DNA of 64,000 bases, taken from contig NZ_SJPP01000001.1 in assembly GCF_007860075.1 (NCBI RefSeq), positions 1,901,980 to 1,965,979 of the forward strand. The letters run 5' to 3'. Below, in pieces: positions 9,291 to 17,144 of this stretch. Position numbers and translations under genes: made by a program. How positions within the stretch are numbered: the stretch's first letter is position 1; each line of letters begins with the position of its first letter. The notes below the pieces were generated by a model, which saw only the letters and a list, made by a program, of their open reading frames with translations, searched no databases and was not told the origin of the DNA. This DNA comes from Symmachiella macrocystis. GTDB taxonomy: Bacteria > Planctomycetota > Planctomycetia > Planctomycetales > Planctomycetaceae.

Positions 9291-10442
9291 ATGCGGTGGT
9301 TATTATTAATTGTTCTCCCGATGGGCATCGGCGCTTTCGTGGCGATGACCTCGCCTGAGAAAATGCCGTGGCTGCACAATTGGTCAGCGGGCGCAGCGCC
9401 TGCGCCGGAAGCCAAGGAAACACCGTCCATTGCGGTCAACAAACGGCCGCTGATCTTTGCCAGCGGTATCATCGAAGGAGCTCAGCGTGATGTTCCCTTG
9501 CGGTTCGAGATCGTCGGACGTTTGGCGAAGGTCAATGTCAACGAAGGCCAACAAGTCAAACAGGGAGAGGTGCTGGCCGGCCTGGGTACGGAAACGTTAA
9601 AAAAACAATTGGAATTTGCGCAGGCCAAATTGGCTCTCGCTAAAAGCGAGCGGACGCGATTGTCCAACGGCGAACGGCCCGAGACGATTGAGGTCGCTAA
9701 AAACGCTCTCGTCAAAATTCGCGTGCAGTTGGAAACCGCCAAGCAAGGCTATCAACGCGGTTTGGAACTGCAAAAGAAAAACGCCATTACGGCTGAGGCT
9801 TTCGAAGAACGCCGATCGGCCTATCAGGCGGCCCTCGCGGAACAGCAATTAGAAAATTCGCGGATTAAGGAAATCGAAGCTCCCGCTCGGGAGGACGATT
9901 TGATTATTGCCGATGCCAAGATCGCTCAGGCCGAAGCAGAGTTGGGTGTCGCTCAATCCGAATTGAAAAAGGCGGAGTTAGTCGCTCCCACAGATGGGGT
10001 GATTCTCCGCGTGGGTCGCGAACCGGGACAGATGGTCGGTCCTCAGGACTTGCAGCCGTTGCTGGTCATGGTCGATGCCTCGCAAATGCGGACGCGGGCT
10101 TATGTGGAAGAATTGGATGCGTTGGCTGTCAAACCAGGCCAGCACGCCTACGTGACGGCCGATGGTGATCCTGAGACAAAATTTCACGGCAAGGTGGTTT
10201 CCTGTTCGCCGTTGATGGTTCCCAAGAAATACATGAGCAACGAACCGGGCGAGCGTATCGACGTGAAGGTGCGTGAAGTTGTCATCGTGCTGGACGAGCA
10301 GAACACCCTCGTCGTCGGCTTGCCTGTTGATGTGTTTATCGAAACGGGTGCAGACCAGGAACCGGAAGCTTCGGAAAGCAAAACCGATGCTCCGGAAGTC
10401 GTCACCACCGATGACGCGAAGAAACAACAACAACGAAATTAA
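9291..10442 (+). CDS. Membrane fusion protein of ABC exporter, DevB/HlyD-like
   Basis: The 383-residue protein begins with a single membrane anchor (RWLLLIVLPMGIGAFVAM), then has the HlyD/DevB order: a lipoyl half (FEIVGRLAKVNVNEGQQVKQGEVLAGL), a long coiled-coil hairpin (about residues 100-220, rich in Ala, Glu, Lys and Gln), the second lipoyl half (LVAPTDGVILRVGREPGQMV), and a beta-barrel domain. It would span the periplasm and link the DevC/DevA-like pump to an outer membrane channel. ATG 9291 is preceded by GAGGG at good spacing. The C-terminal 30 residues are acidic and Gln-rich and likely disordered. Confidence 0.92.
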   Translation: MRWLLLIVLPMGIGAFVAMTSPEKMPWLHNWSAGAAPAPEAKETPSIAVNKRPLIFASGIIEGAQRDVPLRFEIVGRLAKVNVNEGQQVKQGEVLAGLGTETLKKQLEFAQAKLALAKSERTRLSNGERPETIEVAKNALVKIRVQLETAKQGYQRGLELQKKNAITAEAFEERRSAYQAALAEQQLENSRIKEIEAPAREDDLIIADAKIAQAEAELGVAQSELKKAELVAPTDGVILRVGREPGQMVGPQDLQPLLVMVDASQMRTRAYVEELDALAVKPGQHAYVTADGDPETKFHGKVVSCSPLMVPKKYMSNEPGERIDVKVREVVIVLDEQNTLVVGLPVDVFIETGADQEPEASESKTDAPEVVTTDDAKKQQQRN

Positions 10443-10497
10443 TAGCGGAATCAACAACGATTCACACAATACTTGTGACTTCGGGGGGAGTCGGTTC

Positions 10498-11517
10498 ATG
10501 GAATTAAATGTTTGCATGTTAGGTGGAGGCACGCGATTGGCGGCCCATCTTGGCAGTTTGAAAGGGATCGACGAGCATGGCGGCCGCATTCGCGGCTGGG
10601 CCGGTGCGTCTGCGGGTAGCTTGGTTGCCTCCGTCCTGGCCTCCGGATTTTCGCATGATGAGGCGGTCGATCTCATGCGGGATACCGACTATCGCCAATT
10701 TTTAGACTTTCGGCCGTTGGGCATTGTCCGCGGTTATGGATTGTGCGCCGGGCGCCGCTTCGAACAATGGCTGGATAGCTTCTTGGAGGGGCGGCGTTTT
10801 TGTGATTTGCAGCACCCATTGTCTGTGGTTTGCACTGACATTCAAACGGGCGAACCGTTCATTTTCTCGAATCAAACGACACCCGATATCAAACTGGCTA
10901 CGAGTGTGCGATGTTCGATCGGAATTCCAGGCATCTTTGCCGTGCGCCGCATGCAAGGCGCGATTTTGATTGATGGGTCTTTGGCGGCAATCGACGATGA
11001 GCTGTTGTTCCCTGACAGTCCGCACGAGACCGTGACCATTCGGCTGGTGCGAAATCAGGTGGCCCGACTCGCACGCTCCAAGCAATTTGGACTCAAGACG
11101 TATGTGCAACGTGTAGCGGGAATGTTGCTAGACGCCGCCGATGAACCGAGCATCTCCGGCGATCAATGGCGGCGGACATTGTTGATCCGTACCGGTGCAC
11201 ATTCGTCGGTTAACTTTGATCTTTCGGTCCAAGAGCGGGCGGAATTGTACGCGATGGGCTATGAACAGTCTCGGAACTTTCTCGACCTGTCGGGGAGTGA
11301 AATCCAGAAGAAATCGGCCGCCCCGCCGGCCGCGACAAAGGATTATCGCGATCTTGAGGAATTGGCCGAAGATGCGGTTCGATTGGCGTGTGATACGTCA
11401 CGGACGGTCCGATTGCCTACGGACGACGGTCCGTTGCCCGCGCCGGAAAAGAAGCGGGAACAGATTCCTCACAACCCTTATACAACGATGACGGGATTCG
11501 GATTCGATGCCCTGTAA
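10498..11517 (+). CDS. Patatin-like acyl hydrolase
   Basis: The 339-residue protein has the patatin serine-aspartate dyad: the glycine-rich oxyanion segment near residues 8-14 (LGGGTRL), the nucleophile elbow GASAG (36-40, Ser38) and the Asp of ILIDGS (Asp159). Patatins hydrolyse or transfer acyl groups of phospholipids and other lipids. Here it sits between the exporter and the tailoring enzymes, so it may release acyl chains for the synthase or act on the acyl product; that is inference. The chosen ATG has GGGGGAG seven bases upstream; the frame extends further upstream, but that part overlaps the fusion-protein gene and is not protein-like. No signal peptide is visible, so it is probably cytoplasmic. 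Confidence 0.87.
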   Translation: MELNVCMLGGGTRLAAHLGSLKGIDEHGGRIRGWAGASAGSLVASVLASGFSHDEAVDLMRDTDYRQFLDFRPLGIVRGYGLCAGRRFEQWLDSFLEGRRFCDLQHPLSVVCTDIQTGEPFIFSNQTTPDIKLATSVRCSIGIPGIFAVRRMQGAILIDGSLAAIDDELLFPDSPHETVTIRLVRNQVARLARSKQFGLKTYVQRVAGMLLDAADEPSISGDQWRRTLLIRTGAHSSVNFDLSVQERAELYAMGYEQSRNFLDLSGSEIQKKSAAPPAATKDYRDLEELAEDAVRLACDTSRTVRLPTDDGPLPAPEKKREQIPHNPYTTMTGFGFDAL

Positions 11518-11654
11518 CACGCTCTTGGTTCGCCGTCGTCGATCCATGGGCTAGATACATAGTGGGATAGATACCTAATACCACCCAAACTTAAAAAACA
11601 GACCGAGTGGGATTTTGCTCGTTCTACAGTATTCGATTGAATAAGTTGGAAATC

Positions 11655-12362
11655 ATGTACGAAGTCGACTCCAACACAGCCTCATTAGCCGCGTCCTCCG
11701 CTTCACCGTCAGTCCGTCGGGTAGCGCGGGCATTCAACACGCCGTCGTGGTGGTATGACATCCGCGGCATGTTTCTGGTGACGTTCGCCTACAATTCGAC
11801 GATCTGGAAACAGGTCTCGTTTTTCGAGGGCAACTTATCAGAGAGTCATCTGGAGGTTCCGATTGGCAACGGCAGCGTGCTTGATATGTGCCTGAAGTAC
11901 CGCCGGTTGCGAAAACGGCCGACTCCCGGCGTAATTGCCATCGACGTTTCGTCTGCGATGATCGAATCAGCGACCAAGGCGTTCCGCAAGACGGAGAACG
12001 TCACAGTGCAATACGGCGATGTGGGAAAACTCGATTTCAGCGACGGGCAATTTCAGACGGTCAATATTGCCAACGGTTTTCACTGTTTCCCCGATCCGGG
12101 ATTGGCGTTGGATGAAATTTCACGCGTGCTGGCGCCCGGGGGTGTGGCGACGGCGAATGTTCTATTAAATCCCCGTGGATTGGCGCCGCTGCGTTGGTTT
12201 GCCAATCGGATCAATGGTTGGGCGATGCGGAAGGGAATTCTGATCAGTCCCTTTGATGCTGATCAAGCCCGTACATTATTCACAGAACACGGATTCGAAA
12301 TCATTGGCGATGAGGTCCGGGGCAATACGTTGTATTTGACGGTGAAAAAAACAGCGGCTTAA
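11655..12362 (+). CDS. SAM-dependent methyltransferase (Methyltransf_11-like)
   Basis: A 235-residue class I methyltransferase, related to UbiE/Methyltransf_11. Motif I is diverged (NGSVLDMCL in place of the glycine-rich VLDxGxG), while the later motifs are clear: VIAIDVSSAMIESA, VTVQYGDVGKLDFSDGQFQTVNIANGFHCFPD, and ISRVLAPGGVATANVL. The N-terminal part (FNTPSWWYDIRGMFLVTFAYNSTIWKQ) resembles enzymes that act on lipid or quinone-like substrates. ATG 11655 was preferred over GTG 11607. It follows a 137-base gap after the patatin gene, the widest gap inside the cluster, so a second promoter could lie there. A methyl ester or O-methyl modification of the cluster product is a reasonable guess. 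Confidence 0.8.
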   Translation: MYEVDSNTASLAASSASPSVRRVARAFNTPSWWYDIRGMFLVTFAYNSTIWKQVSFFEGNLSESHLEVPIGNGSVLDMCLKYRRLRKRPTPGVIAIDVSSAMIESATKAFRKTENVTVQYGDVGKLDFSDGQFQTVNIANGFHCFPDPGLALDEISRVLAPGGVATANVLLNPRGLAPLRWFANRINGWAMRKGILISPFDADQARTLFTEHGFEIIGDEVRGNTLYLTVKKTAA

Positions 12363-12422
12363 TCCGCAGAACATTCGTGCCGCTTCGTCGACAACCCTCA
12401 GTCAGAGAATGAAAACACTCCC

Positions 12423-13334
12423 ATGTCCGCAGCTACTCAAGCGATCCCGATTAACGATGCGACGCAACCTTGGTCTTATGACGAAGCGTTTTCGCGGCAT
12501 AGTGGATTGATCTCGCCCGAACAGCAACAAAAGCTCCGCCACAGTTGTGTGGCAATTGCCGGTATGGGAGGCGTGGGAGGGAGTCATCTCGCGACCTTGG
12601 CGCGGTTGGGGATCACTCGATTTCGCATCGCCGACCCCGATCATTACGATGTCGCCAACACCAACCGGCAATATGGCGCCAAGTCGTCGACTGTAGGAGA
12701 ACCGAAGGTTGAGGTGATGTCGAAAATCGCTCGCGACATCAATCCTGAAATCGAAATCGATGCCTGGCATCGCCCGCTTGCCTTGGACAATTGCCACGAA
12801 TTCCTGGACGGCGTGGATGTACTGCTCGACGGCATGGACCTATTGAAAACTGACGTCCGGCGGACGGTGTTCAAAGTCGCGGCTGAACAAGGAACACATG
12901 TGGTCACCGCCGGTCCGTTTGGATTCAGCATCGGTTGGATGGTGTTCGAACCGGGCGGAATTGGCTTTGACGACTATTTTGACATGCATGACGGGCAAAC
13001 ACCGTTTGAACAGATGTTGAATTTCATCGGCGGGCTCACGCCCGATACGCTGTACCTGAAATACATGGACGTCACCAAAGAACAATTTACGGACAAATCG
13101 ATTCCCTCGCTAGGACTAGCCTGTCAAATGTGCGCGGGCGTGGCGGCGACGGAAGTGACCAAAATTTTGATCGGTGTGGGACGGGTCAAGGCGGCTCCCT
13201 ACTATTTCCAATTCGATGCATTGCTGCAGAAGTTCCGGCATGGCAAGCTTCGCGGCGGCAATCGCCATCCTAAACAACGGCTCAAGCTGTGGCTCGCGAA
13301 ACGTCAGTTTCGCAAAATGGGCCTACTGGATTAA
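12423..13334 (+). CDS. ThiF/MoeB/E1-like adenylyltransferase
   Basis: The 303-residue protein has the E1-like adenylation fold: the nucleotide loop GMGGVGG (47-53), the acidic strand end IADPDHYDV, the Arg finger region NTNRQYG and Lys95 in GEPKVEV, then the LLDGMDLLKTDVRR segment. E1-like enzymes adenylate a C-terminal carboxylate, usually of a small ubiquitin-like or sulfur-carrier protein, and some act on peptides. The two zinc-binding CxxC pairs of ThiF and MoeB are not present; only one CQMC occurs, near residue 235, in a position normally hydrophobic. No ThiS, MoaD or ubiquitin-like partner is encoded nearby. A direct role in activating the carboxylate of an acyl amino acid is a hypothesis only. 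Confidence 0.85.
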   Translation: MSAATQAIPINDATQPWSYDEAFSRHSGLISPEQQQKLRHSCVAIAGMGGVGGSHLATLARLGITRFRIADPDHYDVANTNRQYGAKSSTVGEPKVEVMSKIARDINPEIEIDAWHRPLALDNCHEFLDGVDVLLDGMDLLKTDVRRTVFKVAAEQGTHVVTAGPFGFSIGWMVFEPGGIGFDDYFDMHDGQTPFEQMLNFIGGLTPDTLYLKYMDVTKEQFTDKSIPSLGLACQMCAGVAATEVTKILIGVGRVKAAPYYFQFDALLQKFRHGKLRGGNRHPKQRLKLWLAKRQFRKMGLLD

Positions 13335-13348
13335 CGGGAGTCACGACA

Positions 13349-14407
13349 ATGTCCACAACCACGAACGACGATCAAGCAACGCAACTGGCAGAAACGCACG
13401 AACTTGCCGCGACTGAGATGGATGAAATCCTCTCTGGTCAAACGCAACATCGCGCCGAGACAGACGCCGTCCCGCCGGGAGAAATCCGGGTCACGGATGA
13501 GTTTCGTCAGCGACTTCGCGAATTGTCAAAACTTACCCCGGGACGAGGTCTAACGGCTATCGCTTGCGACTGGGCAATGATCGTCGCCTGCTTTACAGCA
13601 GCAATCATGTTTCCGCATCCATTGGTGTGGGTTTGCTGCGCGATTCTGATTGCAGCGCGTCAGCATGCGTTGTTGATCATCATGCACGATGCATCGCATT
13701 TTCGTATTGTTTCCAGTCGCCGTTGGAATGACCGATTGAGCAATTGGTTGCTGGCTTGGCCGGTGTTGGTTTCGACCGAAGGATATCGGCAAAACCACCT
13801 GGCGCATCACAGTCATCTGAACACCGATGAGGACCCGGATTGGACCCGCAAAGAAGGCAAACCGGAATGGGAGTTCCCCAAGACCCGCTGGGCATTGGCC
13901 AAATTGCTGGCGCGCGACCTGTGTGGCGGCGGTTTTTTGGACATGCTCAAAGCGATTGGTGATCTCTCCAACCAAAAGCCCAAGGCGGACGAGGCCAAGC
14001 CGCGTCCCTGGGGCAAGTTATGTTATTACGCATTGCTGGCCACAGCGGTGACCTTAACCGGCATGTGGGTGCCCGTGTTGTTGTTGTGGTACCTGCCGGC
14101 GTTTACGATTCTGCCCGTGATTTTGCGTTTGCGAAGTATCGCGGAGCATTTTGGATTGGAAGGCGAACACGATTTGAACATGTCACGCAACTTCGCTGCG
14201 GGACCGGTGGAGCGATTGTTGTTTGCGCCGCACAATGTGGGCTACCACCTGGACCACCATTTGTTCCCATCGGTGCCGTATTACAATCTCCCGCAGTTAC
14301 ATGCCGCACTGCTGCAGCATCCCGAATACGCCGACCACGCGCATCAAAACGATTCGCTGCTGGGGCTGCGAGGCAAAAGCGTGCTCAACGACGTCTTGCC
14401 CGCCTAA
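13349..14407 (+). CDS. Membrane fatty acid desaturase-like di-iron enzyme
   Basis: A 352-residue integral membrane desaturase or hydroxylase. The three histidine clusters that bind the two irons are HDASH (113-117), HLAHH (150-154) and HLDHH (300-304, within NVGYHLDHHLFPSVP). Hydrophobic segments lie near 70-108, 132-142 and 228-260. The family desaturates or hydroxylates acyl chains with oxygen and an electron donor. ATG 13349 was chosen because GGGAG precedes it by 9 bases; it begins 14 bases after the ThiF-like gene, so the two are surely co-transcribed. It could introduce a double bond into the acyl chain or amino acid part of the cluster product. Confidence 0.9.
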   Translation: MSTTTNDDQATQLAETHELAATEMDEILSGQTQHRAETDAVPPGEIRVTDEFRQRLRELSKLTPGRGLTAIACDWAMIVACFTAAIMFPHPLVWVCCAILIAARQHALLIIMHDASHFRIVSSRRWNDRLSNWLLAWPVLVSTEGYRQNHLAHHSHLNTDEDPDWTRKEGKPEWEFPKTRWALAKLLARDLCGGGFLDMLKAIGDLSNQKPKADEAKPRPWGKLCYYALLATAVTLTGMWVPVLLLWYLPAFTILPVILRLRSIAEHFGLEGEHDLNMSRNFAAGPVERLLFAPHNVGYHLDHHLFPSVPYYNLPQLHAALLQHPEYADHAHQNDSLLGLRGKSVLNDVLPA

Positions 14408-14439
14408 ACGACACGGGGCCATGTTGAGTAGTTGCGTAG

Positions 14440-14549
14440 GTCATGCTGTGCATGACGTCAGGATGACTGGGGACGAGTGCTAGCTCGCCCCCAGGTCGTT
14501 TGATAAGCCTACACCTCACGTACTGGGGGCAGACTGTGTCCGTCCCCAG
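14440..14549. terminator. Hairpin-rich intergenic region between convergent genes
   Basis: Three inverted repeats stand in a row between the desaturase stop and the transporter stop: GTCATGC/GCATGAC with a 3-base loop (14440-14456), a CTGGGG...CCCCAG stem with inner CGAG pairing (14467-14494), and a CTGGGGGCAGAC/GTCCGTCCCCAG near-perfect stem (14523-14549). The two larger stems share the CTGGGG core. They could act as a two-way terminator for the convergent transcripts or be remnants of a repeat family. No long T-run follows, so a Rho-independent terminator is not proven. Confidence 0.5.
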
Positions 14550-14559
14550 CCACCCTCCT

Positions 14560-16581
14560 CTACAACAAGCCAAACTTTTGTAGGGTGATCGTGGCGGAGA
14601 TGGTGGCGACCGTCCAGAAGAAACAGCCCGACAAGAACAACGTGATGCGGGCGAACCAACCGGGGCGGATTTGTTGCGGCAACAGCACCAAGTTCAGCCA
14701 CAAGGTGTGCCAACAACTGAATCCCAAAGCGAAGTTGAAAATCGTCGTCGCGATCAACAAGAGCGTGACCGGTTTGCCGAGCGATAACATGGTCATTCCG
14801 AACGTCGCATACACCGCAAGTACGGCAAAATAGACGTAACGGATATGTTTGGGCTCGACTTTGTGAAGTCGCGGACTGGATGTCCAGAAGACATCGACCC
14901 AGCGGCGAATCACGCCATCCGCCGAGGTGGCCATACTGGGTGCTAACACGAGAAATCCGCAGAACAGCGTCATGAACCAAGCCAATTGCCCCAGCGTGCC
15001 GCCCACCGCATCCTGCACAGCTCCGGCGGTCATACCGGCGGCCGTCCATTGGTCGTCGATGACGGCGCCTCGCGGTAAAAATTGTACCGAGAGCATACTG
15101 GGCAGCGCCAACCCAAAGAAGCAAGCCGGCATCCAGACGACGAGTTGGTCGCGGAGAATGTGTTTGTACCAACGCTTCCAGCGGGGCAGGCTTTCCTCGT
15201 TGACGACAAAGACGGTTCCCTCGTGCGAGAGTTCCAGATCCTGGCCGCCGACAACGCTGGGAATGGCTCCGACAAGGTGCCCCATGCCCCAACCTTGGTC
15301 GCGGGTGTAATTGCTGACCGGAGTGTTGGACAGTCCTCCCGAGCCGGATATCGCCACCAACGCCGACAGAAACGCGATCATCGACCAGTCGATATCGGGC
15401 ATTGGTTCGCCGCGATACAGCGTGGTGAAAATGTTGGCGACATTGTCGCCGTCGCGGGTCACGTGGCCATCTTTGTTGGGACCGTCGATATCAACAAATT
15501 TGTCCAATTGTCCGTCTTGATCCGCATCGAGCGGAAATTCTGTGTCCGGCACGTCGTCGTTGTTGGTGTCGAGCAACACCGTCTTATCCGGTTGGCCATC
15601 CTTGTCCAAGTCGGGCCAATAGACCGTTTCGTCCCCTTGTTGGATGGTCACCATATTGTCGGGTTGGCCGGTTTCGTAGATATCCGTCGCATCCGGTTTT
15701 CCATCACCATCGGAATCCAACAACGGTTTGAGCATCGGTTCCTTGACGTCGAGTCGCCCGTCGTGGTCCCAGTCCTCGCCGGGGTCCAGTTTTCCATTGT
15801 GGTTGAGATCCTCACCGCGACGGATGGGGACGTTGCCGAATTTGACAAAGCCGCCAAAGATGTCGACCCAGGTGGCGGTGTGGGAATAGAACATGCCCAA
15901 GACAACCAAAAAGCCCAAGACGGTAATAATCTTGAACGTCATAAGCGCTTTGAGCGAGTTGTAGATCTTTCCGCCAAAGATCAACGGAATCATGGCAGCC
16001 AGAAAAATCCCATAACCCAAGTACTTGAGCAGATGCCGTTCATAGACCACGTTTTCGGGATCGGGAATATGCCCCAGAATGACGGCCGCTAAAGGTGTCG
16101 CTGCGTTGGCCGCCAGATAGGGAAACACAGATCCAAAATCGAGCAGCAGATAGATGAAGACCCAAAATGTGGGGCCGGGGACCATGCGGAATTTGCCGGT
16201 GAAGATCGGCTCGCCGGTATAGAGCGTGTAACGGCTGATCTCCAAGTTGTAGATCACTTGCCCCAGGATACTGAGCGTCGCTAACCACAACAGGCTGCCG
16301 CCATATTTCGCGGTTACCAAAGGCCCCATCAGCCACTCGCCGCCGCCGATCGCCGACCCACCCATCAGTAAGCCCGGTCCGAGCAACAACGTCCACTGCC
16401 TCCAACCAAATTTGGGGGCGTCGATCAATTCCCCCACATTCCAGGCCGGCATGTTGGCGACGCCCGGCATTTGGTCTTTGGGAACTTTTCTTTTACCGGT
16501 ATCGAGTTCAGTCACGTCATCGGCGGAGAATTGCGGCGTCTCGGACATATTCAGCTCGCTTGTGGCGGTTGAGTCATTCAA
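14560..16581 (-). CDS. Nramp-like membrane transporter with inserted Asp-rich Ca-binding domain
   Basis: The 673-residue protein has about 11 hydrophobic segments and opens with the Nramp-like LLLGPGLLMGGSAIGGGEWLMGPLVTAKYGG. The usual Nramp metal motif DPGN is replaced by GGGEW-type sequence, so the transported ion is uncertain. Between the helix near residue 222-234 and the one near 400-412 lies an insert of about 125 residues (256-382) packed with DxDxDG-type calcium loops: DLNHNGKLD, DWDHDGRLD, DSDGDGKPD, DLDKDGQPD, DTNNDDVPD and DADQDGQLD. Such loops resemble thrombospondin type 3 or dockerin repeats and normally fold outside the cytoplasm with calcium. Start is ATG 16581; ATG 16548 is an alternative. 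Upstream neighbour usp is on the same strand. Confidence 0.8.
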   Translation of the reverse strand: MNDSTATSELNMSETPQFSADDVTELDTGKRKVPKDQMPGVANMPAWNVGELIDAPKFGWRQWTLLLGPGLLMGGSAIGGGEWLMGPLVTAKYGGSLLWLATLSILGQVIYNLEISRYTLYTGEPIFTGKFRMVPGPTFWVFIYLLLDFGSVFPYLAANAATPLAAVILGHIPDPENVVYERHLLKYLGYGIFLAAMIPLIFGGKIYNSLKALMTFKIITVLGFLVVLGMFYSHTATWVDIFGGFVKFGNVPIRRGEDLNHNGKLDPGEDWDHDGRLDVKEPMLKPLLDSDGDGKPDATDIYETGQPDNMVTIQQGDETVYWPDLDKDGQPDKTVLLDTNNDDVPDTEFPLDADQDGQLDKFVDIDGPNKDGHVTRDGDNVANIFTTLYRGEPMPDIDWSMIAFLSALVAISGSGGLSNTPVSNYTRDQGWGMGHLVGAIPSVVGGQDLELSHEGTVFVVNEESLPRWKRWYKHILRDQLVVWMPACFFGLALPSMLSVQFLPRGAVIDDQWTAAGMTAGAVQDAVGGTLGQLAWFMTLFCGFLVLAPSMATSADGVIRRWVDVFWTSSPRLHKVEPKHIRYVYFAVLAVYATFGMTMLSLGKPVTLLLIATTIFNFALGFSCWHTLWLNLVLLPQQIRPGWFARITLFLSGCFFWTVATISATITLQKFGLL

Positions 16582-16644
16582 GTTCCATAAACGGGCCCCC
16601 AGTCAAATCGGGGGTTGAGGAGTTCAAGCGGCGAACTTGTCTCC

Positions 16645-16667
16645 AGCCCTCGGGTCCTCCGAGGGCT
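16645..16667 (-). terminator. Possible terminator hairpin after usp
   Basis: An inverted repeat AGCCCTCGG/CCGAGGGCT with a short loop lies 12 bases beyond the stop of the universal stress protein gene on its strand. A second stem (CCCCC/GGGGG, 16599-16616) follows. Neither has a clear T-run, so they may stabilise the mRNA end or lie in the leader of the transporter gene instead. Confidence 0.35.
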
Positions 16668-16679
16668 CAGGTCGCGTCA

Positions 16680-17144
16680 TCAGGGCATGACGAACTCGTG
16701 TTCTCCCTCGCGGACGGTCAAGACCGGGCAAGGGGCTTTGCGGACGATTTTTTCCGCCACCGAACCAAGTAGCACGTGCGCGATCGCGCCGCGACCGTGC
16801 GTCCCGACAATGACCAAATCCACGTCTTCGGCTTTGGCAGCTCGGATCACCTCAAAAAAGGCGCTCCCTTCCACAATCAGCGACCGGCCGTTTTTGATGC
16901 CAGAGTCAGCAATGATTTTGGCGCATTCTTTCTCTGCCGCTTCCCGTTGTTGTTCTTGGAAGTTTGGCGGAAAATAGCCTTCGCCGGTTGGCGGGATTTG
17001 CGAAATCAAATCGGGCGCTTCGACGACGTGGCACAGAATCACTTCGCTATCAAAAGCCTGCGCTAATGCGGTGGCGTACTTGACGGCGACATTTGAGTGT
17101 TCGCTAAAGTCAGTCGCCACGAGAATACGTTTGAGGTTAATCAT
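16680..17144 (-). CDS. Universal stress protein (UspA family, ATP-binding type)
   Basis: The 154-residue protein matches the UspA fold and length. It begins MINLKRILVATDFSEHSNVA and ends with the ATP-binding signature G-2x-G-9x-G-S in GTHGRGAIAHVLLGS, followed by PCPVLTV. These proteins bind ATP and help cells survive starvation and other stress, in the cytoplasm. The frame is open further upstream, but ATG 17144 is preceded by GAGGGCGAG and matches family starts. It lies upstream of the Nramp-like transporter on the same strand, 98 bases away, so they may be co-transcribed; Usp genes often sit beside transporters. Confidence 0.92.
   Translation of the reverse strand: MINLKRILVATDFSEHSNVAVKYATALAQAFDSEVILCHVVEAPDLISQIPPTGEGYFPPNFQEQQREAAEKECAKIIADSGIKNGRSLIVEGSAFFEVIRAAKAEDVDLVIVGTHGRGAIAHVLLGSVAEKIVRKAPCPVLTVREGEHEFVMP

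Noticed and set aside
15082-16092. 336-codon plus-strand frame
   Set aside because: Antisense to the Nramp-like transporter; generated by its Asp-rich repeat codons.
16645-16667. Considered as a strong terminator of usp
   Set aside because: The hairpin is good but no T-run follows, so it was listed only with low confidence.
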